DNA of 5,785 bases. Source: Desulfobacteraceae bacterium (GTDB lineage Bacteria; Desulfobacterota; Desulfobacteria; Desulfobacterales; ETH-SRB1). The stretch lies in assembly GCA_013202725.1 (NCBI GenBank), contig JABMRH010000063.1:1-5785 (forward strand). Direction: 5' to 3'. Within the stretch, counting starts at the first letter, position 1, and each line of letters starts with the position of its first letter. A program made the position numbers and the translations under genes. Below, in pieces: positions 1-5,747 of this stretch. The notes beneath the pieces were generated by a model. That model had not been told where the DNA came from and ran no database searches. It saw only the letters and a program-made list of their open reading frames with translations.

Positions 1-1121
1 GCCCACCTGTCAGCTTCGATAATATCGGACAGCTCCGGATTTGCGACAACAGAGTGTATCTCCATTATTCTGCCGATAACCTCAGATATTTTGACAAACG
101 GAATGCGTCTGTCTAAAAAAGCCCGCACAGCCATCTCATTTGATGCATTTAAAACCGCAGGAAGGGTTCCACCTGCCTTGCCTGCCCTGTAAGCCAGAGC
201 AAGACAGGGAAACTTATCTAAATCAGGCTTTTTAAATGTCAGAGGATCTATATTTACAAAGTCGGGTATCGGCTGCCTTAGAGGAAGACGCTCCGGATAT
301 GACATGGCATATGCTATCGCCACCTTCATATCCGGTATGCCAAGCTGAGCAATTATTGATCCATCCCTGAAAGAAACCATTGAGTGAATCATGCTTTGCG
401 GATGAATCAGCACCTTTATCATGTCCAGAGAAACCTTAAAAAGTGATTTGGCCTCTATTACTTCAAGCCCCTTGTTCATAAGTGTAGCCGAATCAACACT
501 GATCTTTTTGCCCATCCGCCATGTTGGATGTGCAAGAGCATCTTCCGGCGTTATGCTTGCAAATTCACTTGCCGGCCGGTTCAAAAAGGGGCCTCCGGAG
601 CCTGTAAGTAAAATAGAGTCAATATCCTCTTTTCGCTGGCCGACAATACATTGAAAGACAGCGCTGTGCTCGCTATCGATCGGAAGTATATTGATCCCTT
701 TTTCATCAGCTCTTTTTGAGACAATTTCGCCTGCCATTACAATAGATTCTTTGTTGGCCAACGCAATATCCTTGCCTGCCTCTATTGCTGCCAGAGTCGG
801 CGCAAGACCTGCTGCGCCCACCATTGCGGACACAACCATATCAACAGATCCATGTGTAGCTGCGGCCCTGTATCCATCTTCCCCATACATTATTTCAACG
901 CGGGCCTTTGAAGGAAGTATTCTTTTCAGTTCAAGCGCCCTGTTTTCATCAATAACAACAGCAAGCTCAGGGGAAAACCTCTTGATCTGACCGGCTAACA
1001 GTTCAATATTGGTTCCGGCCGCAAGGGCTTTAATACCGAATTGCTCGGGGAACATTTCTATAATTGCAAGAGCATTGCAACCGATTGATCCGGTAGATCC
1101 AAGTATGGAAAGCTGTTTCAC
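1..1121 (-). CDS. dxr: 1-deoxy-D-xylulose 5-phosphate reductoisomerase (DXP reductoisomerase), 3' end cut by window edge
   Basis: Dxr converts DXP to 2-C-methyl-D-erythritol 4-phosphate with NADPH and a divalent metal, the committed step of the cytosolic MEP isoprenoid pathway. I translated 373 codons without a stop. The NADPH-binding GSTGSIG lies at residues 8-14 and LANKES at 121-126. Metal-binding D149 and E151 sit in PIDSEHSA, and a LTGSGGPF segment follows. The substrate loop is HPTWRMG at 198-204, followed by MNKGLEVIEA with N216, K217 and E220, and HPQSMIHS with H246. These match E. coli D150, E152, W212, E231 and H257 at a near-constant offset, so the enzyme looks active. Given the family length near 400 residues, probably only 10-30 C-terminal residues are missing. 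The start is a GTG whose GTGA overlaps the cdsA stop by 4 nt; an in-frame TAA at 1137-1139 leaves no other usual start. Upstream ribosome binding is weak, which suggests translational coupling to cdsA. Confidence 0.97.
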   Translation of the reverse strand, partial: MKQLSILGSTGSIGCNALAIIEMFPEQFGIKALAAGTNIELLAGQIKRFSPELAVVIDENRALELKRILPSKARVEIMYGEDGYRAAATHGSVDMVVSAMVGAAGLAPTLAAIEAGKDIALANKESIVMAGEIVSKRADEKGINILPIDSEHSAVFQCIVGQRKEDIDSILLTGSGGPFLNRPASEFASITPEDALAHPTWRMGKKISVDSATLMNKGLEVIEAKSLFKVSLDMIKVLIHPQSMIHSMVSFRDGSIIAQLGIPDMKVAIAYAMSYPERLPLRQPIPDFVNIDPLTFKKPDLDKFPCLALAYRAGKAGGTLPAVLNASNEMAVRAFLDRRIPFVKISEVIGRIMEIHSVVANPELSDIIEADRW

Positions 1122-1972
1122 AGCAATATATATCCCTTAAAAAAATATGCGACAGGAGCCGCAAACAAAAGCGCATCAATTCGATCAAGGATGCCGCCGT
1201 GACCAGGCAGGATTGAGCCTGAATCTTTCACGCCGGCATATCGCTTAAGTTCGGATTCAAACAGATCACCAAGTTGCCCGATAACTCCGATGGAAAGAAA
1301 AAACAGGATGCCCGGCCACAATGGAAACGATTTTAAAAAATAATTCATAAAGATAAGACCTGCCCCCAAAGTCGCTGCAAGTCCCCCAATAGCGCCTTCA
1401 ATAGTCTTTCCCGGGCTAACGGCAGGACAAAGTTTATGTCTCCCAAAAAGGCGGCCCACATAGAATGCGCCTGTATCACCGGCAAAAACAAGGGTCAGCA
1501 GAAAGAAAATCCAGGCTATGCCATCAACATCATTTCGTATTAACACCATGCAGGAAAGAAATAATGGAATGTATATAATGCCCAGGACCTGTCTTGCAAT
1601 TAGCTCTATAACCGAAGGGTTCGTCTTGAAGTAGCTCAGGGAAATCAGCCCGGAAAGAATAAGGTTTAAAATAATAAGGCCAAAAATAATGTTAAACGAG
1701 TTTATATATGCGGCCATAATAATGATAGGACCTATGATAAAAGCTGAAAGCTGAAAGCTGAAAGCTGAAAGATTTTTAGCTTCCAGCTTCTTGCTTTGAG
1801 CTTCTTGCTTTGAGCTTTGAGCTTTATTGAACACTATGCGAAAATATTCTACAAGCGCCATCATGCATACTATACATATAAATATAGCAAACAGAATTGT
1901 TCCCCCTTTGCAGGTCATCAAGATAACAAGGGGAAGAGCCACGATAGCTGTAATCCAACGTTTAAAATGCAT
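1118..1972 (-). CDS. cdsA: phosphatidate cytidylyltransferase (CDP-diglyceride synthase) carrying an in-frame repeat insert
   Basis: CdsA is an integral membrane enzyme that makes CDP-diacylglycerol from phosphatidate and CTP, the precursor of all major phospholipids. The 284-residue product is strongly hydrophobic, with about eight likely membrane segments, beginning near residues 7-22 and 25-44. The family signature is complete at 240-266: S-E-L-K-R, then K249-D250, P256-G-H-G-G and D263-R-I-D266. FAGDTGAF at 163-170 and SPGKTIEGA at 186-194 are also typical. Residues 51-78 are odd: a hydrophilic then aromatic heptad pattern (AQSSKQE, AQSKKLE, AKNLSAF, SFQLSAF) encoded by 7-bp DNA repeats. 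It lies in the loop after the second membrane segment, where family members need no such sequence. Without it the protein would be about 256 residues. Frame and downstream catalytic motifs are intact, so function is probably kept. The ATG lies 2 nt after the uppS stop, with a weak AAGG ribosome site inside the uppS end. Confidence 0.96.
   Translation of the reverse strand: MHFKRWITAIVALPLVILMTCKGGTILFAIFICIVCMMALVEYFRIVFNKAQSSKQEAQSKKLEAKNLSAFSFQLSAFIIGPIIIMAAYINSFNIIFGLIILNLILSGLISLSYFKTNPSVIELIARQVLGIIYIPLFLSCMVLIRNDVDGIAWIFFLLTLVFAGDTGAFYVGRLFGRHKLCPAVSPGKTIEGAIGGLAATLGAGLIFMNYFLKSFPLWPGILFFLSIGVIGQLGDLFESELKRYAGVKDSGSILPGHGGILDRIDALLFAAPVAYFFKGYILL
1739..1822. repeat. two-armed inverted array of 7-bp repeats inside cdsA
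   Basis: On the plus strand, four exact copies of AAGCTGA plus a partial one fill 1741-1771. After a short AT spacer, seven tandem 7-mers fill 1774-1822, mostly TTTGAGC or TTCTTGC with degenerate TTTTAGC and TTCCAGC at the inner edge. The complement of TTTGAGC is a rotation of AAGCTCA, one base from AAGCTGA, so the two arms are imperfect inverted repeats that could fold into a long hairpin. The period of 7 is not a multiple of 3, so three units give 21 bp and a 7-residue protein period. The 84 bp covered keep the cdsA frame. Arrays of this look occur between genes in many environmental bacterial genomes (recollection, not checked); here one lies within an essential gene. Confidence 0.9.
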
Positions 1973-1974
1973 GG

Positions 1975-2787
1975 TTAAACCTTGCCGAATCTGCGTTTTC
2001 GATGTTGGTAATTTTTCAAAATCTGCATAAACTCATCCTTGCTAAAATCGGGCCACAATGTATCTGTGACATAAATTTCAGTATAAGCGATTTGCCACAG
2101 GAGAAAATTGCTTATGCGCATCTCGCCGCTGGTTCTTATCAACAGATCAGGGTCCGGCATCCCTTTTGTATAAAGGGAATCAGATATGACCTCATCTGTT
2201 ATTGAATCAGGATCGATTATGCCCTCTCTAACCTTTATTGCAATATCTTTTACCATCCCGACTATCTCAGCTCTGGCCCCGTAACTCAACGCAAGGTTTA
2301 GAAGCATACCGTTATTCTCTTCCGTTAAAACCATGCTGTTATGAAGCGCATTCCGAACATTTTCCGGCAAACGCTCTATCTGCCCTATTGCATTAAGCCG
2401 GATATTATTATCCAATAATTTTTTTTGCTCTGATTTAAGAAAATTTGCAAGAAGGGTCATAAGAGCAGCAACCTCCACTTTCGGCCGCTGCCAGTTTTCT
2501 GTGGAAAAAGCATACAGGGTCAGGATGGAAATCCCGATTTCACGGCAACATTCAACAATTGTTCGAACCGTTTCAGCCCCTTTTTCATGACCTTTTATCC
2601 GGTTTAAAAGGCGCTGTTTCGCCCATCTGCCATTGCCGTCCATAATGATGGCCACATGAGATGGATAATTTGCGGTGTCACGATCTGTATAAACCCGATC
2701 TGTATAAATTGGGTGAGTCTCACTAAAATTCAAGGATCTCTTTCTCTTTTTCGTTATAGATATCGTCGAGTTGCTTGATATGCTCAT
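1975..2787 (-). CDS. uppS: undecaprenyl diphosphate synthase (cis-prenyltransferase)
   Basis: UppS condenses farnesyl diphosphate with eight isopentenyl diphosphates to form the C55 lipid carrier for peptidoglycan and other wall polymers, at the cytosolic membrane face. The cis-prenyltransferase core begins at HVAIIMDGNGRWA with catalytic D50. FSTENW follows at 94-99. The IPP site is DLLIRTSGE (214-222) with R218, R224 and S226, and E237 in AYTEIYVTD is the metal ligand. These match E. coli D26, R194, R200, S202 and E213 at a constant offset of 24. The start is uncertain. The ATG at 2787 gives 270 residues but lies 65 nt inside frr and lacks a clear ribosome site. A TTG at 2731-2733 would give 252 residues, closer to the family norm, with purine-rich sequence upstream. 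The N-terminal 41 residues are Ser/Thr/Lys-rich and unconserved, and contain a duplicated YTDR. No usual start lies between that TTG and the catalytic motif. Confidence 0.95.
   Translation of the reverse strand: MSISSNSTISITKKRKRSLNFSETHPIYTDRVYTDRDTANYPSHVAIIMDGNGRWAKQRLLNRIKGHEKGAETVRTIVECCREIGISILTLYAFSTENWQRPKVEVAALMTLLANFLKSEQKKLLDNNIRLNAIGQIERLPENVRNALHNSMVLTEENNGMLLNLALSYGARAEIVGMVKDIAIKVREGIIDPDSITDEVISDSLYTKGMPDPDLLIRTSGEMRISNFLLWQIAYTEIYVTDTLWPDFSKDEFMQILKNYQHRKRRFGKV
2681..2710. repeat. 15-bp tandem duplication at the uppS 5' end
   Basis: CGATCTGTATAAA occurs at 2681-2693 and again at 2696-2708, giving two 15-bp units identical at 13 positions. On the coding strand it begins about a dozen bases after the frr stop and encodes YTDRV then YTDRD in the unconserved N-terminal region of UppS. 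It keeps the reading frame and looks like a simple local slippage duplication. Confidence 0.85.
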
Positions 2788-3280
2788 CTGTTATTTTCTG
2801 GACCTGATCTTGAGCCCTGAAAGCATCATCTTCCGCAATCTCGCCATCCTTTTTTAAACCTTTTAACAGATCGTTTGAATCACGCCTTATATTACGCAGC
2901 GCAATCTTATAATCTTCGCACATTTTATGCACGATCTTTACAAGCTCTTTTCTTCTCTCCTCTGTAAGCGATGGAATTGATATTCTTATTATCTTGCCGT
3001 CATTTGAAGGCGTCAGCCCAAGATCCGATTTCAATATCGCCTTTTCAATCTCCTTGATTACAGAAACATCCCACGGCTGTATTGTAATAAGACGGCTTTC
3101 AGGGACTGAAATAGATGCCATCTGGTTAATTGGAGTCGGAGTGCCGTAGTAATTAACCCGTATACCGTCAAGCAGCGACTGGGAAGCATGCCCTGTCCTG
3201 ACCCTTTTTATTTCATTTTTCAGGGTCGATATCGACTTGCCCATCGAATCTCTTGTTTCCTGATAAATCGAATCAATCAT
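2723..3280 (-). CDS. frr: ribosome recycling factor
   Basis: RRF acts with EF-G in the cytosol to split post-termination ribosomes so that subunits can be reused. From the ATG at 3280 the product is 185 residues, exactly the usual family length. Domain I, a three-helix bundle, is formed by residues about 1-30 and 105-185; domain II lies between them. Typical sequence includes RVRTGHASQSLLDGI (26-40), a YYGTPTPINQMASISVPE stretch (44-61), the TIQPWD element (66-71), and LTEERRKELVK (105-115) followed by ALRNIRRDSND (127-137), which holds the functionally important Arg equivalent to E. coli R132. In-frame TTG (3295) and GTG (3289) codons exist upstream. The ATG is preferred because GAGG sits 9 nt before it and the protein then begins like other RRFs. 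The gene starts 11 nt after the pyrH stop, and its end overlaps the annotated uppS start. Confidence 0.97.
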   Translation of the reverse strand: MIDSIYQETRDSMGKSISTLKNEIKRVRTGHASQSLLDGIRVNYYGTPTPINQMASISVPESRLITIQPWDVSVIKEIEKAILKSDLGLTPSNDGKIIRISIPSLTEERRKELVKIVHKMCEDYKIALRNIRRDSNDLLKGLKKDGEIAEDDAFRAQDQVQKITDEHIKQLDDIYNEKEKEILEF

Positions 3281-3286
3281 GGCTTT

Positions 3287-3293
3287 CACCCTC
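3287..3293 (-). promoter_or_regulatory. Shine-Dalgarno sequence that fixes the frr start
   Basis: GAGGGTG overlaps the pyrH TGA stop and places GAGG 9 nt before the frr ATG at 3280. This spacing favours the ATG over the upstream in-frame TTG and GTG. The overlap with the pyrH stop suggests that ribosomes finishing pyrH can reinitiate on frr. Confidence 0.7.
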
Positions 3294-4008
3294 AACTGTC
3301 AATTCGTGTCCCAATCTCCTCTCCGCATATAATCTTTCTGAAATTTCCTTTTTCTTTCAGATTAAAAACTATAATTGGGAGTTTATTATCCATAGCCAGA
3401 GAAACAGCCGTCGTATCCATGGCTTTGAGCTGTTTTTCAAGGACTTCCATGTAACCTATTTTTTTTATGAATTTAGCATCCTCGTTAATTTCAGGATCTG
3501 AATCATACAAACCGTCAACTCTGGTGGCCTTTAGTAAAATTTCAGAATGAATCTCCTGAGCCCTTAATACAGCGGCAGTGTCTGTAGTAAAGTATGGGTT
3601 GCCGGTGCCGGCCGCAAAAAGTACGACACGCCCTTTTTCAAGATGGCGTATAGCTTTACGAAGTATATACGGTTCAGCTATTTCATGCATTGATATGGCC
3701 GACTGTGTGCGGGTTTGAACTCCTCTTTTCTCAAGAGCATCCTGCAGCGCAATACTGTTGATCACCGTAGCAAGCATGCCCATATGATCGGCAGATGTTC
3801 TATCCATGCCGAATGAACCTGCGGAAACCCCTCTGAATATGTTGCCTCCGCCGATAACAACGGCGATCTGAAGTCCGAGATCAAATACCGAGCGGATCTC
3901 ATCAGCCATATATTTTATCCTTTCCTGGCTGATTCCGAAGTCCATATCTCCCATAAGGGCTTCGCCGCTAAGTTTTAACAAAACTCTTTTATACCGAGCT
4001 AATGCCAA
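3292..4008 (-). CDS. pyrH: UMP kinase (bacterial hexameric type)
   Basis: PyrH phosphorylates UMP to UDP with ATP and controls pyrimidine nucleotide supply. It belongs to the amino acid kinase fold, unlike eukaryotic UMP/CMP kinases. The 238-residue length is normal (E. coli 241). Visible elements in order are KLSGEAL (12-18) for phosphate binding, GGGNIFRG (53-60), DRTSADHMGMLAT (69-81) at the UMP site, GTGNPYFTTDTAA (134-146) and KATRVDGLYDSDP (160-172) near the nucleotide, and MDTTA (197-201). The start is TTG, 4 nt after the tsf stop. AGGGGAG, inside the last tsf codons, lies 10 nt upstream. The next ATG (codon 19) would cut off the phosphate-binding motif, so TTG is the only sensible start. 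The weak start codon may hold expression below that of the ribosomal genes, unless coupling to tsf compensates. Confidence 0.97.
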   Translation of the reverse strand: MALARYKRVLLKLSGEALMGDMDFGISQERIKYMADEIRSVFDLGLQIAVVIGGGNIFRGVSAGSFGMDRTSADHMGMLATVINSIALQDALEKRGVQTRTQSAISMHEIAEPYILRKAIRHLEKGRVVLFAAGTGNPYFTTDTAAVLRAQEIHSEILLKATRVDGLYDSDPEINEDAKFIKKIGYMEVLEKQLKAMDTTAVSLAMDNKLPIIVFNLKEKGNFRKIICGEEIGTRIDS

Positions 4009-4012
4009 AGTT

Positions 4013-4612
4013 TCAGGACTCCCCTACCTGGAACCGCACAAAACGTTTAATCGTAATATTCTCGCCGATCTTTGCAATCAAGCTGTTTAAAAGATCCTCA
4101 ATAGTTATATTGGGATCCCGTACGTATGCCTGGCTCATAAGACAGTTGTCCTTATAAAATTTCTGCAACTTACCCTCTGTTATCTTATCTACAATATTTT
4201 CAGGCTTGCCTGTTTCTATGGCCTGCGCACGATAGATTTCCTTTTCCTTGTTAATTATCTCTTCGGGAACATCTTCGGGCTTGATACCAACAGGATTAGT
4301 AGCTGCAATATGCATTGCTATATTTTTTGCAAACTCAATAAAATCATCATTTTTTGCAACAAAATCGGTCTCGCAATTAATCTCAACCAACACGCCAAGT
4401 TTACTGCCCGTATGAATATAAGATTTAATTACTCCTTCGCTCATAACCCTGCCGGATCTCTTTGAGGCTGTAGCCAACCCTTTTTTTCTTAAGAAATCAA
4501 TAGATTTGCTTATATCCCCATCGCATTCTGCAAGAGCCTCTTTACAATCCATAATACCGGCTCCTGTCTTTTCACGGAGCTGTTTAACCATTGCCGCGCT
4601 AATTGTTGTCAT
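4013..4612 (-). CDS. tsf: translation elongation factor Ts, short form
   Basis: EF-Ts is the nucleotide exchange factor that recharges EF-Tu from its GDP to its GTP form in the cytosol. The N-terminal UBA-like domain (about 1-55) carries the first family signature, LREKTGAGIMDCKEAL (12-27). The core domain carries the second, EINCETDFVAKND (77-89), with T82-D83-F84 corresponding to the residues that insert into EF-Tu. The C-terminus ends with IGENITIKRFVRF, typical of the family. At 199 residues it is the short type with a single core subdomain, as in Thermus, and not the about 283-residue E. coli type with a duplicated core and coiled coil. The ATG has an AGGAG 8 nt upstream in the 14-nt rpsB-tsf gap. 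Pairing with rpsB at the head of the cluster is almost universal in bacteria. Confidence 0.98.
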   Translation of the reverse strand: MTTISAAMVKQLREKTGAGIMDCKEALAECDGDISKSIDFLRKKGLATASKRSGRVMSEGVIKSYIHTGSKLGVLVEINCETDFVAKNDDFIEFAKNIAMHIAATNPVGIKPEDVPEEIINKEKEIYRAQAIETGKPENIVDKITEGKLQKFYKDNCLMSQAYVRDPNITIEDLLNSLIAKIGENITIKRFVRFQVGES

Positions 4613-4626
4613 TCTTTTTCTCCTGT

Positions 4627-5529
4627 CTATTCTGCTTCGGTAATGTTTGTCAATTCTTCGCTTTGAGAATCATCTACAGGCTTTGGCGAAGTTGCAGGTT
4701 TTGCTTTTTTTATTATCTCTACAATCGGTCCATCTGAACCGTCTGAAACAACCATTTTTTGACCTGGTTCTAATTCTTCACCGGAAGACACTTCTTCAGG
4801 TTGCTCTTCGATTTCTTTGTCGGCCTCTGCCTGCTGTTTCTCGATCATTTTCTTTCTACCCTCGATACAGGCATCGGCAATTCTGGCTGTAATCAGCCGT
4901 ATTGCCCGTATGGCATCATCATTTCCAGGTATGATATAATCGATCTCATCAGGATTGCAGTTGGTGTCAACAATAGAAACAATAGGTATATTGAGACGTT
5001 TCCCCTCACGCACTGCAATTGCCTCATTTTTAGAATCAACAACAAAGATAGCGCCTGGAGCCCCATTCATGGTCCGGATTCCGCCAAGATTGTTGTCGAG
5101 CTTTACCCTTTCATGCTCAAGTTTCAGTCGCTCCTTTTTGGGAAACAGATTTATGGATCCGTCATTTATTATATCATTAAGATGGTTAAGACGATCTATA
5201 CTCTGTTTAATGGTATGAAAATTTGTCAGCATTCCACCCAGCCACCTGTTATGCACATAAAACATTTCGCATCGATTAGCCTCTTCATAAATAGATTCCC
5301 TGGCCTGCTTTTTGGTGCCGACAAAAAGAACCGATTTGCCGTCTGCGACAATCTCGGTTACAAAATCATATGCTGTTTTAAACATGCGAACAGTTTTTTG
5401 GAGATCGATAATATAAATACCGTTCCTTGCTCCGAAGATGTATGGTTTCATTTTTGGATTCCAGCGCTTTGTCTGATGCCCAAAATGCACCCCAGCTTCA
5501 AGAAGCTCCCTCATTGTAACATAAGCCAT
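4627..5529 (-). CDS. rpsB: 30S ribosomal protein S2 with an acidic C-terminal extension
   Basis: S2 is a small-subunit protein at the head-body junction, needed for S1 binding and translation initiation. The product is 300 residues from the ATG at 5529. It begins MAYVTMRELLEAGVHFGHQ with the first S2 signature (8-20), followed by WNPKMKPYIFGARNGIYIID (23-42), the FVGTKKQA segment (69-76), NRWLGGMLTN (94-103), and the second signature from P158 through IP (181-182), then VDTNCNPDEIDYIIPGNDDA (188-207). The conserved protein ends near residue 230. About 70 further residues are rich in Glu, Asp, Gln and Ser and look disordered. The E. coli protein has 241 residues. The frame stays open upstream to a TTG at 5625, but those 32 codons are unlike S2, and GAGAGG lies 9 nt before the ATG. 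First gene of the operon; tsf follows 14 nt later. Confidence 0.98.
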   Translation of the reverse strand: MAYVTMRELLEAGVHFGHQTKRWNPKMKPYIFGARNGIYIIDLQKTVRMFKTAYDFVTEIVADGKSVLFVGTKKQARESIYEEANRCEMFYVHNRWLGGMLTNFHTIKQSIDRLNHLNDIINDGSINLFPKKERLKLEHERVKLDNNLGGIRTMNGAPGAIFVVDSKNEAIAVREGKRLNIPIVSIVDTNCNPDEIDYIIPGNDDAIRAIRLITARIADACIEGRKKMIEKQQAEADKEIEEQPEEVSSGEELEPGQKMVVSDGSDGPIVEIIKKAKPATSPKPVDDSQSEELTNITEAE

Positions 5530-5538
5530 AGTTTTTTT

Positions 5539-5544
5539 CCTCTC
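5539..5544 (-). promoter_or_regulatory. Shine-Dalgarno sequence for rpsB
   Basis: GAGAGG followed by a 9-nt A-rich spacer precedes the ATG at 5529. Together with homology beginning at MAYVTMRELL, it sets the rpsB start and excludes the longer in-frame extension from TTG at 5625. Confidence 0.75.
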
Positions 5545-5546
5545 TT

Positions 5547-5573
5547 TTAATCGGTTTTTTCTTTCACCTCCAT
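5547..5573 (-). other. possible 8-codon leader ORF with embedded strong anti-16S match, upstream of rpsB
   Basis: ATGGAGGTGA starts here on the coding strand. GGAGGTGA (5564-5571) is a perfect complement to the conserved 16S rRNA 3' end but lies 34 nt before the rpsB ATG, too far to serve it directly. The same bases open a mini-ORF encoding MEVKEKTD and ending in TAA at 5547, just before the rpsB ribosome site, with GCGGGG upstream. It could be a leader peptide, a ribosome standby site, a remnant of an older start, or chance. No function is demonstrated. Confidence 0.25.
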
Positions 5574-5657
5574 CAACCCCGCTTCCGACCCTCAAAAAAA
5601 CGAAAGCACCAGGAAACAGATCCAAAGGCGTGTGAACTGAAACAGCGAGCGCATTCC

Positions 5658-5673
5658 CCGTAGCTTGCTACGG
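5658..5673. repeat. short palindrome B (6-bp stem, CTTG loop) upstream of rpsB
   Basis: CCGTAG-CTTG-CTACGG forms a perfect 6-bp stem with a 4-nt loop. The octamer AGCGAGCG occurs as a direct repeat on both sides, at 5644-5651 and 5678-5685. The loop and the stem bases next to it are shared with the palindrome at 5720-5747. No T-run follows on the coding strand, so it is not a typical terminator. The look is that of a REP-type dispersed palindrome. Confidence 0.7.
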
Positions 5674-5719
5674 TGTTAGCGAGCGAATCAAAAAATTGAC
5701 AAAATTCCTTACAGTCGAA

Positions 5720-5747
5720 GATTACCTGCAGCTTGCTGCAGGGAATC
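5720..5747. repeat. palindrome A (7-bp plus 4-bp stem, CTTG loop) upstream of rpsB
   Basis: The core CCTGCAG-CTTG-CTGCAGG (5725-5742) is a perfect 7-bp stem with the same 4-nt loop as the palindrome at 5658-5673. One mismatch further out, GATT (5720-5723) pairs with AATC (5744-5747), extending the structure to 28 bp. No T-run follows on either side, so termination is unlikely. A REP-like repeat or a leader RNA hairpin are the main possibilities. Confidence 0.75.

Noticed and set aside
421..990. Two plus-strand open frames of 77 and 99 codons.
   Set aside because: Both are antisense to dxr, whose motifs are intact on the minus strand. The frames look like shadows without recognisable homology.
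1741..1822. The 7-bp repeats as a phase-variation switch for cdsA.
   Set aside because: cdsA is expected to be essential, so off-states would be lethal, and the outer units are already degenerate. Recent slippage in the exact four-unit arm cannot be excluded.
1739..1822. The repeat array as a CRISPR.
   Set aside because: Units are 7 bp with no spacers, and the array is translated within cdsA.
3188..3501. Overlapping plus-strand frames of 88 and 82 codons across the pyrH/frr junction.
   Set aside because: Both strands' worth of this sequence is explained by pyrH and frr on the minus strand; these frames show no family motif.
4801..5550. A 249-codon open frame on the plus strand opposite rpsB.
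   Set aside because: It lies fully antisense to rpsB, and its product is a Cys/His/Phe-rich sequence of the type produced by reading conserved genes backwards. It has no recognisable domain.
5594..5601. A T-run on the coding strand in the rpsB leader as an intrinsic terminator or attenuator.
   Set aside because: No GC-rich stem sits directly before the T-run; the nearest palindrome ends more than 50 nt upstream.
5530..5625. N-terminal extension of rpsB starting at TTG 5625.
   Set aside because: The 32 extra residues do not resemble S2, and the ATG at 5529 has a well-spaced ribosome site and the standard S2 N-terminus.
5696..5724. TTGACA on the plus strand at 5696-5701 as a promoter -35 element.
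   Set aside because: No good -10 box lies at the right spacing, and it would point away from the operon. The region beyond is outside the window.
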